The notes beneath the pieces were generated by a model. The model was not told the origin of the DNA. It did no database searches and saw only the letters and a list, made by a program, of their open reading frames with translations. Shown in pieces: positions 1 to 6,829 of a stretch of DNA of 10,816 bases. Numbering within the stretch: the stretch's first letter is position 1; each line of letters begins with the position of its first letter. Source of the DNA: Nitrospirota bacterium (GTDB lineage Bacteria > Nitrospirota > Nitrospiria > Nitrospirales > NS-4); contig VBOF01000166.1 in assembly GCA_005877855.1 (NCBI GenBank), forward strand, positions 1 through 10,816. Direction: 5' to 3'. Position numbers and translations under genes: made by a program.

Positions 1-495
1 CTGGCCTGGAGGCTGACCAACGCCGACCGCCTCCTCGCACGCTACGCGCCCGACCCGCTGACCGGGCTGCCCGGCCGGCGGGCCTTCCATGACCAGTACC
101 AGCGCCTCGCGGCCGGTCCACGCCGCCGGCAGAGTGGCGTGATCCTGTTGCTGCTGGATGTCGTGCACCTGAATGCGATCAACGATCGTTTCGGCTACAT
201 GGTCGGCGACGAGGCCCTGCGGGCGGTGGCTGATGCCCTCAGGCGTGCGGTCCGCACCACCGACCTGGTCGCCCGCTACGGCGGAGACGAATTCGCCGCG
301 CTTCTGGTGGATGCGGGTCCGGCCAATATCGAGGGGGTTGTGAACCGTGTGCATGACACGCTCACCGACCTGGTCTCGCGGCGCGGGCTTCCGGTCACGG
401 TCCAGTGTGCCATCGGGGTGTCCGGCAGCCAGGATCCTCCGGCGACCGCCGATGAGCTCCTCTGGGAAGCGGACGAGCATCTTCGCTGTAAGTAG
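1..495 (+). CDS. GGDEF-domain protein (probable diguanylate cyclase), 5' partial
   Basis: The frame is open from the first base to a TAG at 493-495, so the start lies upstream; a Met at 139 is internal to the domain and is not the start. The 164 visible residues form one nearly complete GGDEF domain. It opens with DPLTGLPGRRAF (residues 18-29 of the fragment), then has a metal-site strand LLLLDVVHLNAIND, an intact inhibitory I-site RTTD exactly five residues before GGDEF, and the closing helix ADELLWEADEHL. GGDEF domains make cyclic di-GMP from two GTP. The intact GGDEF and I-site argue for an active, product-inhibited enzyme. The first strand reads DVVHLN where DxDxFK is usual, and FGY replaces FGH, so it is somewhat divergent. 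The sensory N-terminal part is outside the window. It appears unrelated to the biosynthetic operon, which has its own promoter. Confidence 0.9.
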   Translation: MAWRLTNADRLLARYAPDPLTGLPGRRAFHDQYQRLAAGPRRRQSGVILLLLDVVHLNAINDRFGYMVGDEALRAVADALRRAVRTTDLVARYGGDEFAALLVDAGPANIEGVVNRVHDTLTDLVSRRGLPVTVQCAIGVSGSQDPPATADELLWEADEHLRCK

Positions 496-529
496 AATGT
501 AGTTCGACCCGCCGAACACTTTAGATTAT

Positions 530-558
530 TTGACAAAATCGGCCATCTCACTTAGAAT
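530..558 (+). promoter_or_regulatory. Sigma-70-type promoter of the alaC-hom-thrC-apgM-lysC-cimA operon
   Basis: TTGACA at 530-535 (perfect -35) and TAGAAT at 553-558 (one mismatch to TATAAT) are separated by exactly 17 nt. An AT-rich stretch (518-529) lies just upstream like an UP element, in an otherwise GC-rich region. Transcription would start near 565, leaving a leader of about 50 nt before the TTG start at 617. I see no riboswitch, T-box or leader peptide in that leader, so there is no visible attenuation signal. This is the only strong promoter found ahead of the six-gene operon. Confidence 0.82.
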
Positions 559-603
559 CCAGCTTTCGTCTGGTGCTCCGTCATTCCAACGACGAGAGCG
601 ACT

Positions 604-619
604 GAGGAGGCGAGGCTTG
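604..619 (+). promoter_or_regulatory. Strong ribosome binding site fixing a TTG start for alaC
   Basis: GAGGAGG at 604-610 is followed after 6 nt by TTG at 617-619. Translation from here gives (M)DEGFFRINRLPPYVF, matching the usual N-terminus of AlaC-type aminotransferases. An upstream in-frame TTG at 530 would lie inside the -35 box and cannot be on the transcript. Confidence 0.85.
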
Positions 620-1807
620 GACGAAGGCTTCTTTAGAATCAATCGGTTACCACCCTACGTATTCACCGAGGTGCAGGCCCTCAAGCTGGAGGCACGCCGG
701 CGCGGGGAGGACATCATTGACTTCGGGATGGGCAACCCGGACGGGCCGACGCCCCCGCATATCGTGGAGAAGCTCATTGAAGCGGCCAGGAATCCGCGCA
801 ACCATCGCTATTCCGCCTCGCGAGGCATCACCAAGCTCCGCCATGCGATCACTGCCCGGTACCAGCGGAACTACGGCGTGGAACTCGACCCCGAGACGGA
901 CGCCATCGTCACCATCGGGTCCAAGGAAGGGTTGGCCCACTTGGCGCTCGCGATGGTGTCGCCGGGTGACGTGGTCTTGACCCCCACGCCCACCTATCCG
1001 ATCCATCCGTACAGTGTCATCATCGCGGGCGGGGATGTGCGGGGGATCCCGCTGCGCCAGGACAGCGATTTCTTCGAGGACCTGATGCAGGCCTATCGCC
1101 GCACGCTGCCACGTCCCAAGATGCTGATCCTCAACTTCCCGCACAATCCGACCACGACCGTCGTGGACCTGGCGTTCTTCAAGAAGGTGGTGGCCTTCGC
1201 GAAGGAAAACAACGTCTATGTGGCCCACGACCTGGCCTATGCGGACATCGTCTTCGATGGGTACCAGGCCCCGAGCTTTCTCCAGGTCCCTGGCGCCAGG
1301 GATGTGGGCGTGGAGTTCTTCACCCTGTCCAAGAGCTACAACATGCCGGGCTGGCGGGTGGGGTTCTGCGTGGGCAACCCCAAGATGATCGGGGCCCTGC
1401 AGAAAATCAAAAGCTACCTCGACTACGGCATCTTCCAGCCGATCCAGATCGCCGCCATCATTGCGCTGAATGGTCCCCAGGACTGCGTCAGGGAAACCGT
1501 GAAACTTTACCAAGAGCGTCGCGATGTTCTCGTGGATGGGTTGAACCGCGTCGGCTGGAAGGTCGAAAAGCCCCTGGCGACCATGTTTGTCTGGGCCCGC
1601 ATCCCGGACGCGTACCGCGCCATGGGATCGCTGGAATTCTCCAAGCTGCTCCTGCACGAGGCGAAGGTCGCCGTGTCGCCGGGCATCGGGTTCGGCGAGT
1701 ACGGCGACGAATACGTCCGCTTCGGTCTCGTCGAGAACGAACACCGTACGCGACAGGCGATTCGCGGCATCAAGAAGGCACTCAAACTCTCCGGCGGGGA
1801 AGAATAG
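617..1807 (+). CDS. alaC: Alanine/glutamate-pyruvate aminotransferase, AlaC type (PLP class I/II)
   Basis: A cytoplasmic fold-type I PLP aminotransferase of 396 residues, close to the roughly 400 usual for the family. It is strikingly similar to remembered E. coli AlaC: the N-terminal RLPPYVF, GMGNPDGPTPPHIVEKL (from residue 37), TIGSKEGLAHLALAM, the cofactor-contact segment LILNFPHNPTT, VAHDLAYADIVFDG, and the PLP-lysine motif TLSKSYNMPGWRVGF with Lys at about residue 239. The C-terminal SPGIGFGEYGDEYVRFGLVEN carries the substrate-carboxylate arginine. AlaC transfers amino groups between glutamate and pyruvate to give alanine. Related family members include LL-diaminopimelate and aspartate aminotransferases, so a wider role in this aspartate-family operon is possible. 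The TTG start is chosen from the Shine-Dalgarno at 604-610. It is the first operon gene, 10 nt before hom. Confidence 0.9.
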   Translation: MDEGFFRINRLPPYVFTEVQALKLEARRRGEDIIDFGMGNPDGPTPPHIVEKLIEAARNPRNHRYSASRGITKLRHAITARYQRNYGVELDPETDAIVTIGSKEGLAHLALAMVSPGDVVLTPTPTYPIHPYSVIIAGGDVRGIPLRQDSDFFEDLMQAYRRTLPRPKMLILNFPHNPTTTVVDLAFFKKVVAFAKENNVYVAHDLAYADIVFDGYQAPSFLQVPGARDVGVEFFTLSKSYNMPGWRVGFCVGNPKMIGALQKIKSYLDYGIFQPIQIAAIIALNGPQDCVRETVKLYQERRDVLVDGLNRVGWKVEKPLATMFVWARIPDAYRAMGSLEFSKLLLHEAKVAVSPGIGFGEYGDEYVRFGLVENEHRTRQAIRGIKKALKLSGGEE

Positions 1808-1817
1808 GGCCGACTCC

Positions 1818-3284
1818 GTGAAAGACCGCATCGCAGTCGGTTTGATCGGGTTCGGCACCGTCGGGACTGGAGTGGCCAAGGTCCTCACGACCAATGCCGG
1901 CGTGATCCGCCAACGCCTCGGCGTCCCGCTCGCGTTGGTGAAGGTCGCGGACCTCGACCTCGCGACCGACCGCGGGATCACGCTGCCCCCCAGGGTCCTC
2001 ACCGCGAACGCCCGCGAGGTCATCGACGATCCCGCGATCGAGATCGTCATCGAGCTGATCGGTGGCTACGATCCGGCCAAGCGGTTCCTGCTCGAGGCGA
2101 TGGCCCAAGGCAAGCATGTCGTCACCGCCAACAAGGCCCTGCTGGCGGTCCACGGGGAAGAGCTCTTTGAAGCGGCGGCCCGGGCCGGTGTGGACATCGG
2201 CTTTGAAGCGAGCGTCTGCGGCGGCGTTCCCATCCTGCGTGCCCTGACCGAAGGCCTGGCGGCCAACCGGTTGCTGTCCCTCTACGGGATCGTCAACGGC
2301 ACGTCGAATTACATCCTGACCAAGATGACCGAAGCCGGTCGCCCGTTCGACGAAGTCCTGAAGGAAGCGCAGACGGCGGGCTATGCGGAAGCCGATCCGA
2401 CCTTCGATGTGCAGGGGATCGACGCCGCCCACAAGCTGTCGATCCTGATGAACCTCGCCTTCGGGACGCCGGTGAACTTCAAGGACGTGTACGTCGAGGG
2501 CATCACCAGCATCGCACCGATGGACATCGCCTACGCGACCGAGTTCGGTTACACGATCAAGCTGCTGGCGATCGCCAAGCTCCATAGCGAAACTCAAGGT
2601 GTTGCGATTGGGGAAAGCGAGCGTTCGGCTTCGCCGACGCGAGCGCGGGGTACCGTGGAAGACGGTGCGTCTTGGCGCACCGGGGGCGGGCGGGTGCAAA
2701 CCGGCGCATCGGAGCCCATTCCGATGGGCGGACGGGCCCCCGCTGAGCTTGAAGCGCGTGTCCACCCGACCATGATCGCGTCAGAGTCGCCGATCGCGCG
2801 CGTCGACGGGGTCTACAACGCGATCCAGGTGACGGGGGACGCCGTGGGAGACGTCATGCTCTACGGCAAGGGGGCGGGCAGCTTCCCGACCGCCAGCGCC
2901 GTGGTGAGCGACGTCATCGACATCGCCCGCAACATTCTCAAGGGAACGGTGCGGCGTGTGCCACCGTGCGCCTTCCAGCCAGACCAGCGGCGGCCGCTGC
3001 GTATCCGCCCGATCGCGGAGATCAGCAGCCTGTACTATTTGCGGTTCATGGTGCTGGACCGGCCCGGCGTCCTCTCGCAGCTGTCCGGCATTCTGGGCAA
3101 GCACGACATCAGCATTTCCTCCGTCCTGCAGCGGGGCCGCAAAGTTGGGCAGACCGTGCCCGTGGTGCTCACGACCCACACGGCCGTCGAGCGCAACGTG
3201 CAAGCGGCGCTGCGCGAGATTGCTGCGATGCCGTTTGTTTCCGCTCCCACCACGCTGATCCGGATCGAAGGCGAGGACCGGTGA
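1818..3284 (+). CDS. hom: Homoserine dehydrogenase with C-terminal ACT domain and an in-frame ~50-residue insertion
   Basis: Reduces aspartate semialdehyde to homoserine with NAD(P)H, the branch point to threonine and methionine. The GTG start gives MKDRIAVGLIGFGTVGTGV, with the Rossmann GxGxxG at residues 11-16. Then come the VVTANKALLA motif, GFEASVCGGVPIL, GIVNGTSNYIL, and EADPTFDVQGIDAAHKLSIL with the catalytic lysine at about 206. A regulatory ACT domain begins near YYLRFMVLDRPGVLSQLSGI and fills the last 85 residues, so feedback control by threonine is likely. The protein is 488 residues against about 435 usual. The excess lies between IAKLH (residues 252-256) and ELEARVHP (from 310), where most homologues have only a short turn; the inserted DNA is hairpin-rich and has different codon use (see the repeat entry). 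It lies 10 nt after alaC and 1 nt before thrC. Confidence 0.93.
   Translation: MKDRIAVGLIGFGTVGTGVAKVLTTNAGVIRQRLGVPLALVKVADLDLATDRGITLPPRVLTANAREVIDDPAIEIVIELIGGYDPAKRFLLEAMAQGKHVVTANKALLAVHGEELFEAAARAGVDIGFEASVCGGVPILRALTEGLAANRLLSLYGIVNGTSNYILTKMTEAGRPFDEVLKEAQTAGYAEADPTFDVQGIDAAHKLSILMNLAFGTPVNFKDVYVEGITSIAPMDIAYATEFGYTIKLLAIAKLHSETQGVAIGESERSASPTRARGTVEDGASWRTGGGRVQTGASEPIPMGGRAPAELEARVHPTMIASESPIARVDGVYNAIQVTGDAVGDVMLYGKGAGSFPTASAVVSDVIDIARNILKGTVRRVPPCAFQPDQRRPLRIRPIAEISSLYYLRFMVLDRPGVLSQLSGILGKHDISISSVLQRGRKVGQTVPVVLTTHTAVERNVQAALREIAAMPFVSAPTTLIRIEGEDR
2592..2744 (+). repeat. Hairpin-rich in-frame insertion within hom (candidate palindromic mobile element)
   Basis: About 150 nt (51 codons; edges uncertain by a few codons) interrupt a conserved part of hom without breaking the frame. 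Three compact dyads are visible: 2621-2640 (GCGT[T]CGGC, loop TTC, GCCGACGC, one bulged T); 2663-2682 (CGGTGCG, 6-nt loop, CGCACCG, perfect 7-bp stem); 2707-2726 (CATCGGA, loop GCCCAT, TCCGATG, perfect 7-bp stem), which overlaps an alternative stem GCCCAT-TCCG-ATGGGC at 2714-2729. GCGAGCG occurs on both sides of the first hairpin. The encoded peptide is rich in Gly, Ser, Arg and Thr with no recognisable domain. Codons such as GGT, GTT, ATT, TCT and CAA are frequent, against GGC, GTC, ATC and CAG in the rest of the gene. Palindromic elements that insert in frame are known in other bacteria (for example Rickettsia RPEs); whether this belongs to a repeated family cannot be told from one copy. Confidence 0.6.
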
Positions 3285-3285
3285 C

Positions 3286-4344
3286 ATGGGGGCCTGGCGT
3301 GGCGTGATCGAGGAGTATCGGGCCTATCTGCCGGTGTCCGCGTCCACCCCGGTCGTGACGCTGGGAGAAGGGAACACGCCGCTGGTGCGGGCGTCGCGCC
3401 TCGCCGAAGCAATCGCGCCCCGACTCGATCTCTATCTCAAGTTCGAAGGCGCCAATCCGACCGGCTCCTTCAAGGACCGGGGCATGACCCTGGCCATCTC
3501 CAAGGCGGTGGAGGAGGGCGCGCGGGCGGTGATCTGCGCGTCCACTGGGAATACCTCCGCGTCGGCGGCCGCCTACGGGGGGCGTGCCGGGCTTCAGGTC
3601 TTCGTGCTGATCCCCGAAGGGAAGATCGCGCTGGGCAAGCTCGCCCAGGCGATGATGCACCGGGCGACGGTCCTGCAGGTCGCAGGGAACTTCGATCAGG
3701 CCCTGACGATCGTGAAGGAGATCTCGACCAAGTACGGGATCATCCTCGTGAACTCGGTCAACCCCTACCGGCTGGAGGGGCAGAAGACGGCGGCGTTCGA
3801 AGTGTGCGACCAACTGGGCGCCGCGCCGGTCTTTCATTTCCTCCCCGTCGGGAATGCTGGCAACATCACGGCCTATTGGAAGGGATACCAGGAATACTTT
3901 CGCAACGGCAAGAGCACTCGGCTGCCGCGGATGATGGGGTTTCAGGCCGCAGGGGCCGCGCCCATCGTGTTGGGACACGTCGTCGAGAAGCCCAAGACGA
4001 TCGCCACGGCGATCCGCATCGGCAACCCGGCCAGTTGGGTTCCGGCCGTGCGCGCGATGCAGGAGTCGAACGGGAAGATCGATCTGGTCACGGACGATGA
4101 GATCGTGGAGGCCTACCGGATGGTGGCGGCGCTGGAGGGCGTCTTCTGCGAGCCAGCCTCCGCCGCCTCGGTCGCGGGCCTCATCAAGATGCAGAAGGCG
4201 GGGCTGTTCAAGGACGGCGATTCGGCCGTGTGCACGCTGACCGGGCACGGGCTCAAGGACGTGGACATCGCGATTTCGGTGTCGCAGAAGCCGGCCACCA
4301 TTCAGGCCAACATGGAAGACGTCGTGAGGGTCTTGGGCTACTGA
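3286..4344 (+). CDS. thrC: Threonine synthase
   Basis: PLP enzyme converting O-phosphohomoserine to threonine plus phosphate, the last step of threonine synthesis, in the cytoplasm. At 352 residues it has the length of the short, B. subtilis-type ThrC. Visible features are TLGEGNTPLV (residues 25-34), the PLP-lysine motif NPTGSFKDRGM with Lys63, the STGNTSASAAAYGGRAG loop, the phosphate-binding LPVGNAGNI, and ALEGVFCEPASAAS near the C-terminus. Its ATG follows the hom stop by 1 nt, so the two are probably translationally coupled. Its substrate needs a homoserine kinase, yet no ordinary thrB is present; the next gene downstream is the ApgM-family candidate for that step. Confidence 0.95.
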   Translation: MGAWRGVIEEYRAYLPVSASTPVVTLGEGNTPLVRASRLAEAIAPRLDLYLKFEGANPTGSFKDRGMTLAISKAVEEGARAVICASTGNTSASAAAYGGRAGLQVFVLIPEGKIALGKLAQAMMHRATVLQVAGNFDQALTIVKEISTKYGIILVNSVNPYRLEGQKTAAFEVCDQLGAAPVFHFLPVGNAGNITAYWKGYQEYFRNGKSTRLPRMMGFQAAGAAPIVLGHVVEKPKTIATAIRIGNPASWVPAVRAMQESNGKIDLVTDDEIVEAYRMVAALEGVFCEPASAASVAGLIKMQKAGLFKDGDSAVCTLTGHGLKDVDIAISVSQKPATIQANMEDVVRVLGY

Positions 4345-4376
4345 CGATTGCGCAAGGGAGGGCGCACCTGGTTCGC

Positions 4377-5609
4377 ATGAAATATGTGATCCTGCTGGGG
4401 GATGGGATGGGCGACCATCCCTTGGCGGAACTCGGAGGGCGCACGCCGCTCCAGGCGGCCAAGACCCCCCACTTGGATTTCCTGGCCAGGAATGGGGAAC
4501 TCGGGCTGGTGAAGACGACGCCGGACGGCTTCTATCCGGGCGGCGACGTGACGCAATTGGCGATTCTGGGCTATGACCCGAAGAAATACTACACGGGCCT
4601 TGCGCCGCTGGAAGCGGCCGGCCTCGGTGTCGCGCTGAATCCCGACGACGTTGCCTACCGGTGCAACCTGGTGACCCTGCGGGCGGACACCGGCAGCTAT
4701 GACGTGAAGAAGCTGGGGCTCCATGCCGTGATGGAGGACTACAGTGCCGGGGAGATCGACTCGCTCGAGGCAAAGGAGCTGATCTACGACGTGAACGAGC
4801 AACTGGGCACCGAAGTCGTGCAGTTCTATCCCGGCGTGTCGTACCGGAATCTCATGGTCTGGGCCGAGGGCAAGCACCGCGTGGCGCTGACGCCGCCCCA
4901 GGACATCGTCGGGCAGCCGGTCGGCGAATACCTGCCGAAAGGCGAAGGCGAGAAGGTCCTGCGGACCTTGATGGAGGAGGCCCTGGCGATCCTGCGCGGC
5001 CATCAGTTCAATCAGGAGCGGATCGAGGCGGGCAAGCGCCCCGCAAACGCCATCTGGCTGTGGGGGCATGGCAAGGCGCCGAAGCTGCCGAAGCTGACCG
5101 AGCGATACAAACTCTCCGCGGCCATGATCTCGGCGCTGGACCTGCCGCGGGGTCTGGGCCTCGCCTGCGGCTTCGAGGTGATGAAGGTGCCCGGCGCCAC
5201 GGGAGCCCTGGACACCGACTATCGCGGAAAGGCCGAGTGCGCGCTCAAGGAACTGGAGAAGCGCGACCTCGTCTACGTGCATCTGGAGGCGACGGATGAC
5301 GCGAGCCACCAGGGGGATGTGCAGGCCAAGATGAAGGCCATCGAGTCGTTCGACGAGCACACGGTCGGCACCTTGCTGAAGGAATTGCCGAAGCGGGGCC
5401 CGCATCGCGTGTTGGCGGTCTGCAACCACGCGACGCCGGTCGCGCTCAGACGCCATACGAACGACCCTGTGCCGTTCGCCCTCTACGAAGGGCCCGCGAC
5501 CCGTGATCGGGTCGATGCCCGGCGCGGCTTTAACGAGGCCGACGCCAAGGCCACGCAGGTGGTCTTGGCTGACGCGACGAAGCTGATCGGGAAATTGATC
5601 GGCAAATAA
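4377..5609 (+). CDS. apgM: ApgM-family (alkaline-phosphatase superfamily) protein, probable non-canonical homoserine kinase
   Basis: A 410-residue member of the archaeal-type cofactor-independent phosphoglycerate mutase family. It opens MKYVILLGDGMGD, with metal ligand Asp9, and carries LAILGYDPKKYYTGLAPLEAAGLGV. The second metal cluster is intact: Asp307 and His311 in EATDDASHQGD, and His360 in RRHTNDPVPF. A bacterial subset of this family, found in threonine operons without thrB, has been proposed to be homoserine kinase, and the position between thrC and lysC fits that. Several usual residues differ: Gly56 replaces the nucleophilic Ser of the GSDxAxL motif, Asn350 replaces the metal-binding Asp of the DHxTP motif, and Leu75 replaces the Arg of YTGRxPLEA. 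Mutase activity therefore looks unlikely; it may be a remodelled kinase or a pseudoenzyme. The ATG at 4377 matches family N-termini, although the only good Shine-Dalgarno (AAGGGAGGG, 4354-4362) is 14 nt upstream and better spaced for an in-frame CTG at 4368. lysC follows after 1 nt. Confidence 0.8.
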   Translation: MKYVILLGDGMGDHPLAELGGRTPLQAAKTPHLDFLARNGELGLVKTTPDGFYPGGDVTQLAILGYDPKKYYTGLAPLEAAGLGVALNPDDVAYRCNLVTLRADTGSYDVKKLGLHAVMEDYSAGEIDSLEAKELIYDVNEQLGTEVVQFYPGVSYRNLMVWAEGKHRVALTPPQDIVGQPVGEYLPKGEGEKVLRTLMEEALAILRGHQFNQERIEAGKRPANAIWLWGHGKAPKLPKLTERYKLSAAMISALDLPRGLGLACGFEVMKVPGATGALDTDYRGKAECALKELEKRDLVYVHLEATDDASHQGDVQAKMKAIESFDEHTVGTLLKELPKRGPHRVLAVCNHATPVALRRHTNDPVPFALYEGPATRDRVDARRGFNEADAKATQVVLADATKLIGKLIGK

Positions 5610-5610
5610 C

Positions 5611-6828
5611 ATGCCGTTAGTCGTTCAGAAATTCGGCGGGACCTCGGTCGCGACCATCGACCGGATCAAGCACGTGGCGGGGCTTATCGCCAAGACCCGA
5701 CGGGCGGGCGACACTGTCGTCGTGGTAGTCTCCGCCATGAGCGGCGAGACGGATCGTCTGGTCAAGCTGGCGCACGCGATCACCGAGTTCCCCGACGAGC
5801 GGGAGATGGACATGCTGCTCTCCACGGGGGAGCGTGTGACGATCGCTCTGCTGGCGATGGCGTTGCGCGCCATGGGCTTCGACGCCCGCTCCTTCACGGG
5901 GCGCCAGGTCGGCATCATCACCGACAGCGTGCACACGAAGGCGAGGATCGAGCGGATCGTGGCGGACCGGATCCAGGCTGCGCTCGACAAGGGGATCATT
6001 CCCGTCGTGGCGGGCTTTCAGGGAATTAGCGAGAAAGATGACGTCACGACCCTGGGGCGGGGTGGATCGGACCTCACGGCGGTGGCGCTGGCGGCGGCGC
6101 TCAAAGCGGACCACTGCCTGATCCATACCGACGTGGCCGGCGTGTACACGGCGGACCCGAACCTGGTCCCGTCGGCGCGTAGGCTGGACAGGGTCTCCTA
6201 CGAGGAAATGCTGGAGCTGGCGAGCCTGGGCGCGAAGGTGCTGCAGGGCCGGTCGGTCGAGTTCGCCGCCAAGTACGAGGTGCCGGTGGTGGTCAAGTCC
6301 ACGTTTGTCGAGGGAGTCGGGACGCTGGTAACCAAGGAGGATCGGGACATGGAGCAAGTGGTAGTGGCCGGCGTCACGGGCGACCGCAACCAGGCGAAGG
6401 TCACGTTCATCGGAGTGCCGGACCGGCCGGGGATCGCCGCCCGCATCTTCGGCCCGCTTGGAGAGGCCAATATCCTGGTGGATATGATCATCCAAAACGT
6501 GGGCCAGGCCGATCTGACCGACCTGTCGTTCACCATCCCGCGGGCAGACGAGCGCAAGGCAGTGGACCTGGCGAACCGCATCGCGAAGGATATCGGGGCC
6601 CGGAGCGTGGAGGTGAAGGATCAGATCGCCAAGGTTTCGCTGGTGGGCGTGGGCATGCGGTCCCACTCCGGCGTGGCCGCGCGGATGTTCGAGACCCTGG
6701 CCCGCGAACGAATTAACATCATGATGATCAGCACGTCGGAGATCAAGATCTCCTGCGTGATCGAGGAGAAATATCTGGAACTGGCGATCCGTGCCCTGCA
6801 CGAGGCCTTTGGGCTGGGGAAGGGCTGA
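5611..6828 (+). CDS. lysC: Aspartate kinase, alpha subunit, with two ACT domains
   Basis: Phosphorylates aspartate to aspartyl phosphate, the committed first step to lysine, threonine and methionine. At 405 residues it has the length of monofunctional feedback-controlled aspartokinases. The amino-acid kinase domain shows VVQKFGGTSV (Lys7), STGERVTIALLAMAL, the TTLGRGGSDLTAVALAAAL loop, and VYTADPNLVPSARRL. Two ACT domains follow, beginning near residues 264 (VTFIGVPDRPGIAARIFG) and 341 (VSLVGVGMRSHSGVAARMF), so inhibition by lysine and/or threonine is expected. An internal start at residue 247 probably gives a separate beta subunit. The gene begins 1 nt after the apgM stop and ends 1 nt before cimA. 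Confidence 0.95.
   Translation: MPLVVQKFGGTSVATIDRIKHVAGLIAKTRRAGDTVVVVVSAMSGETDRLVKLAHAITEFPDEREMDMLLSTGERVTIALLAMALRAMGFDARSFTGRQVGIITDSVHTKARIERIVADRIQAALDKGIIPVVAGFQGISEKDDVTTLGRGGSDLTAVALAAALKADHCLIHTDVAGVYTADPNLVPSARRLDRVSYEEMLELASLGAKVLQGRSVEFAAKYEVPVVVKSTFVEGVGTLVTKEDRDMEQVVVAGVTGDRNQAKVTFIGVPDRPGIAARIFGPLGEANILVDMIIQNVGQADLTDLSFTIPRADERKAVDLANRIAKDIGARSVEVKDQIAKVSLVGVGMRSHSGVAARMFETLARERINIMMISTSEIKISCVIEEKYLELAIRALHEAFGLGKG
6334..6351 (+). promoter_or_regulatory. Internal ribosome binding site and start codon inside lysC
   Basis: AAGGAGG (6334-6340) is followed by an 8-nt spacer and an ATG (6349-6351) that is in frame with lysC. It lies exactly at the boundary between the kinase and ACT regions and is better than the ribosome binding site of most genes in this window. 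Confidence 0.75.
6349..6828 (+). CDS. lysC: Aspartate kinase beta (regulatory) subunit from an in-frame internal start
   Basis: Initiation at the internal ATG (Met247 of LysC) would make a 159-residue protein beginning MEQVVVAGVTGDRNQAKVTF and consisting only of the two ACT domains. In Bacillus subtilis aspartokinase II and Corynebacterium glutamicum LysC, the same gene makes an alpha subunit and an overlapping ACT-only beta subunit that assemble as alpha2beta2. The Corynebacterium beta start lies at nearly the same residue and has a similar sequence (Met-Glu followed by a VxxGV stretch). The strong Shine-Dalgarno supports real use here. Its production is inferred and not proven. Confidence 0.65.
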   Translation: MEQVVVAGVTGDRNQAKVTFIGVPDRPGIAARIFGPLGEANILVDMIIQNVGQADLTDLSFTIPRADERKAVDLANRIAKDIGARSVEVKDQIAKVSLVGVGMRSHSGVAARMFETLARERINIMMISTSEIKISCVIEEKYLELAIRALHEAFGLGKG

Positions 6829-6829
6829 G

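Noticed and set aside
502..517. GTTCG-ACCCGC-CGAAC hairpin as a terminator for the GGDEF gene
   Set aside because: Only 5 bp of stem and no U-run after it; could be a chance dyad or weak operator.
530..616. N-terminal extension of alaC from a TTG at 530
   Set aside because: The codon is part of the -35 box, the extra residues match nothing in the family, and a strong Shine-Dalgarno marks TTG 617.
647..2050. Long minus-strand open frames opposite alaC, hom, thrC, apgM, lysC and cimA
   Set aside because: They are opposite well-recognised genes in GC-rich DNA where stops are rare on the reverse strand; their products have no recognisable motifs.
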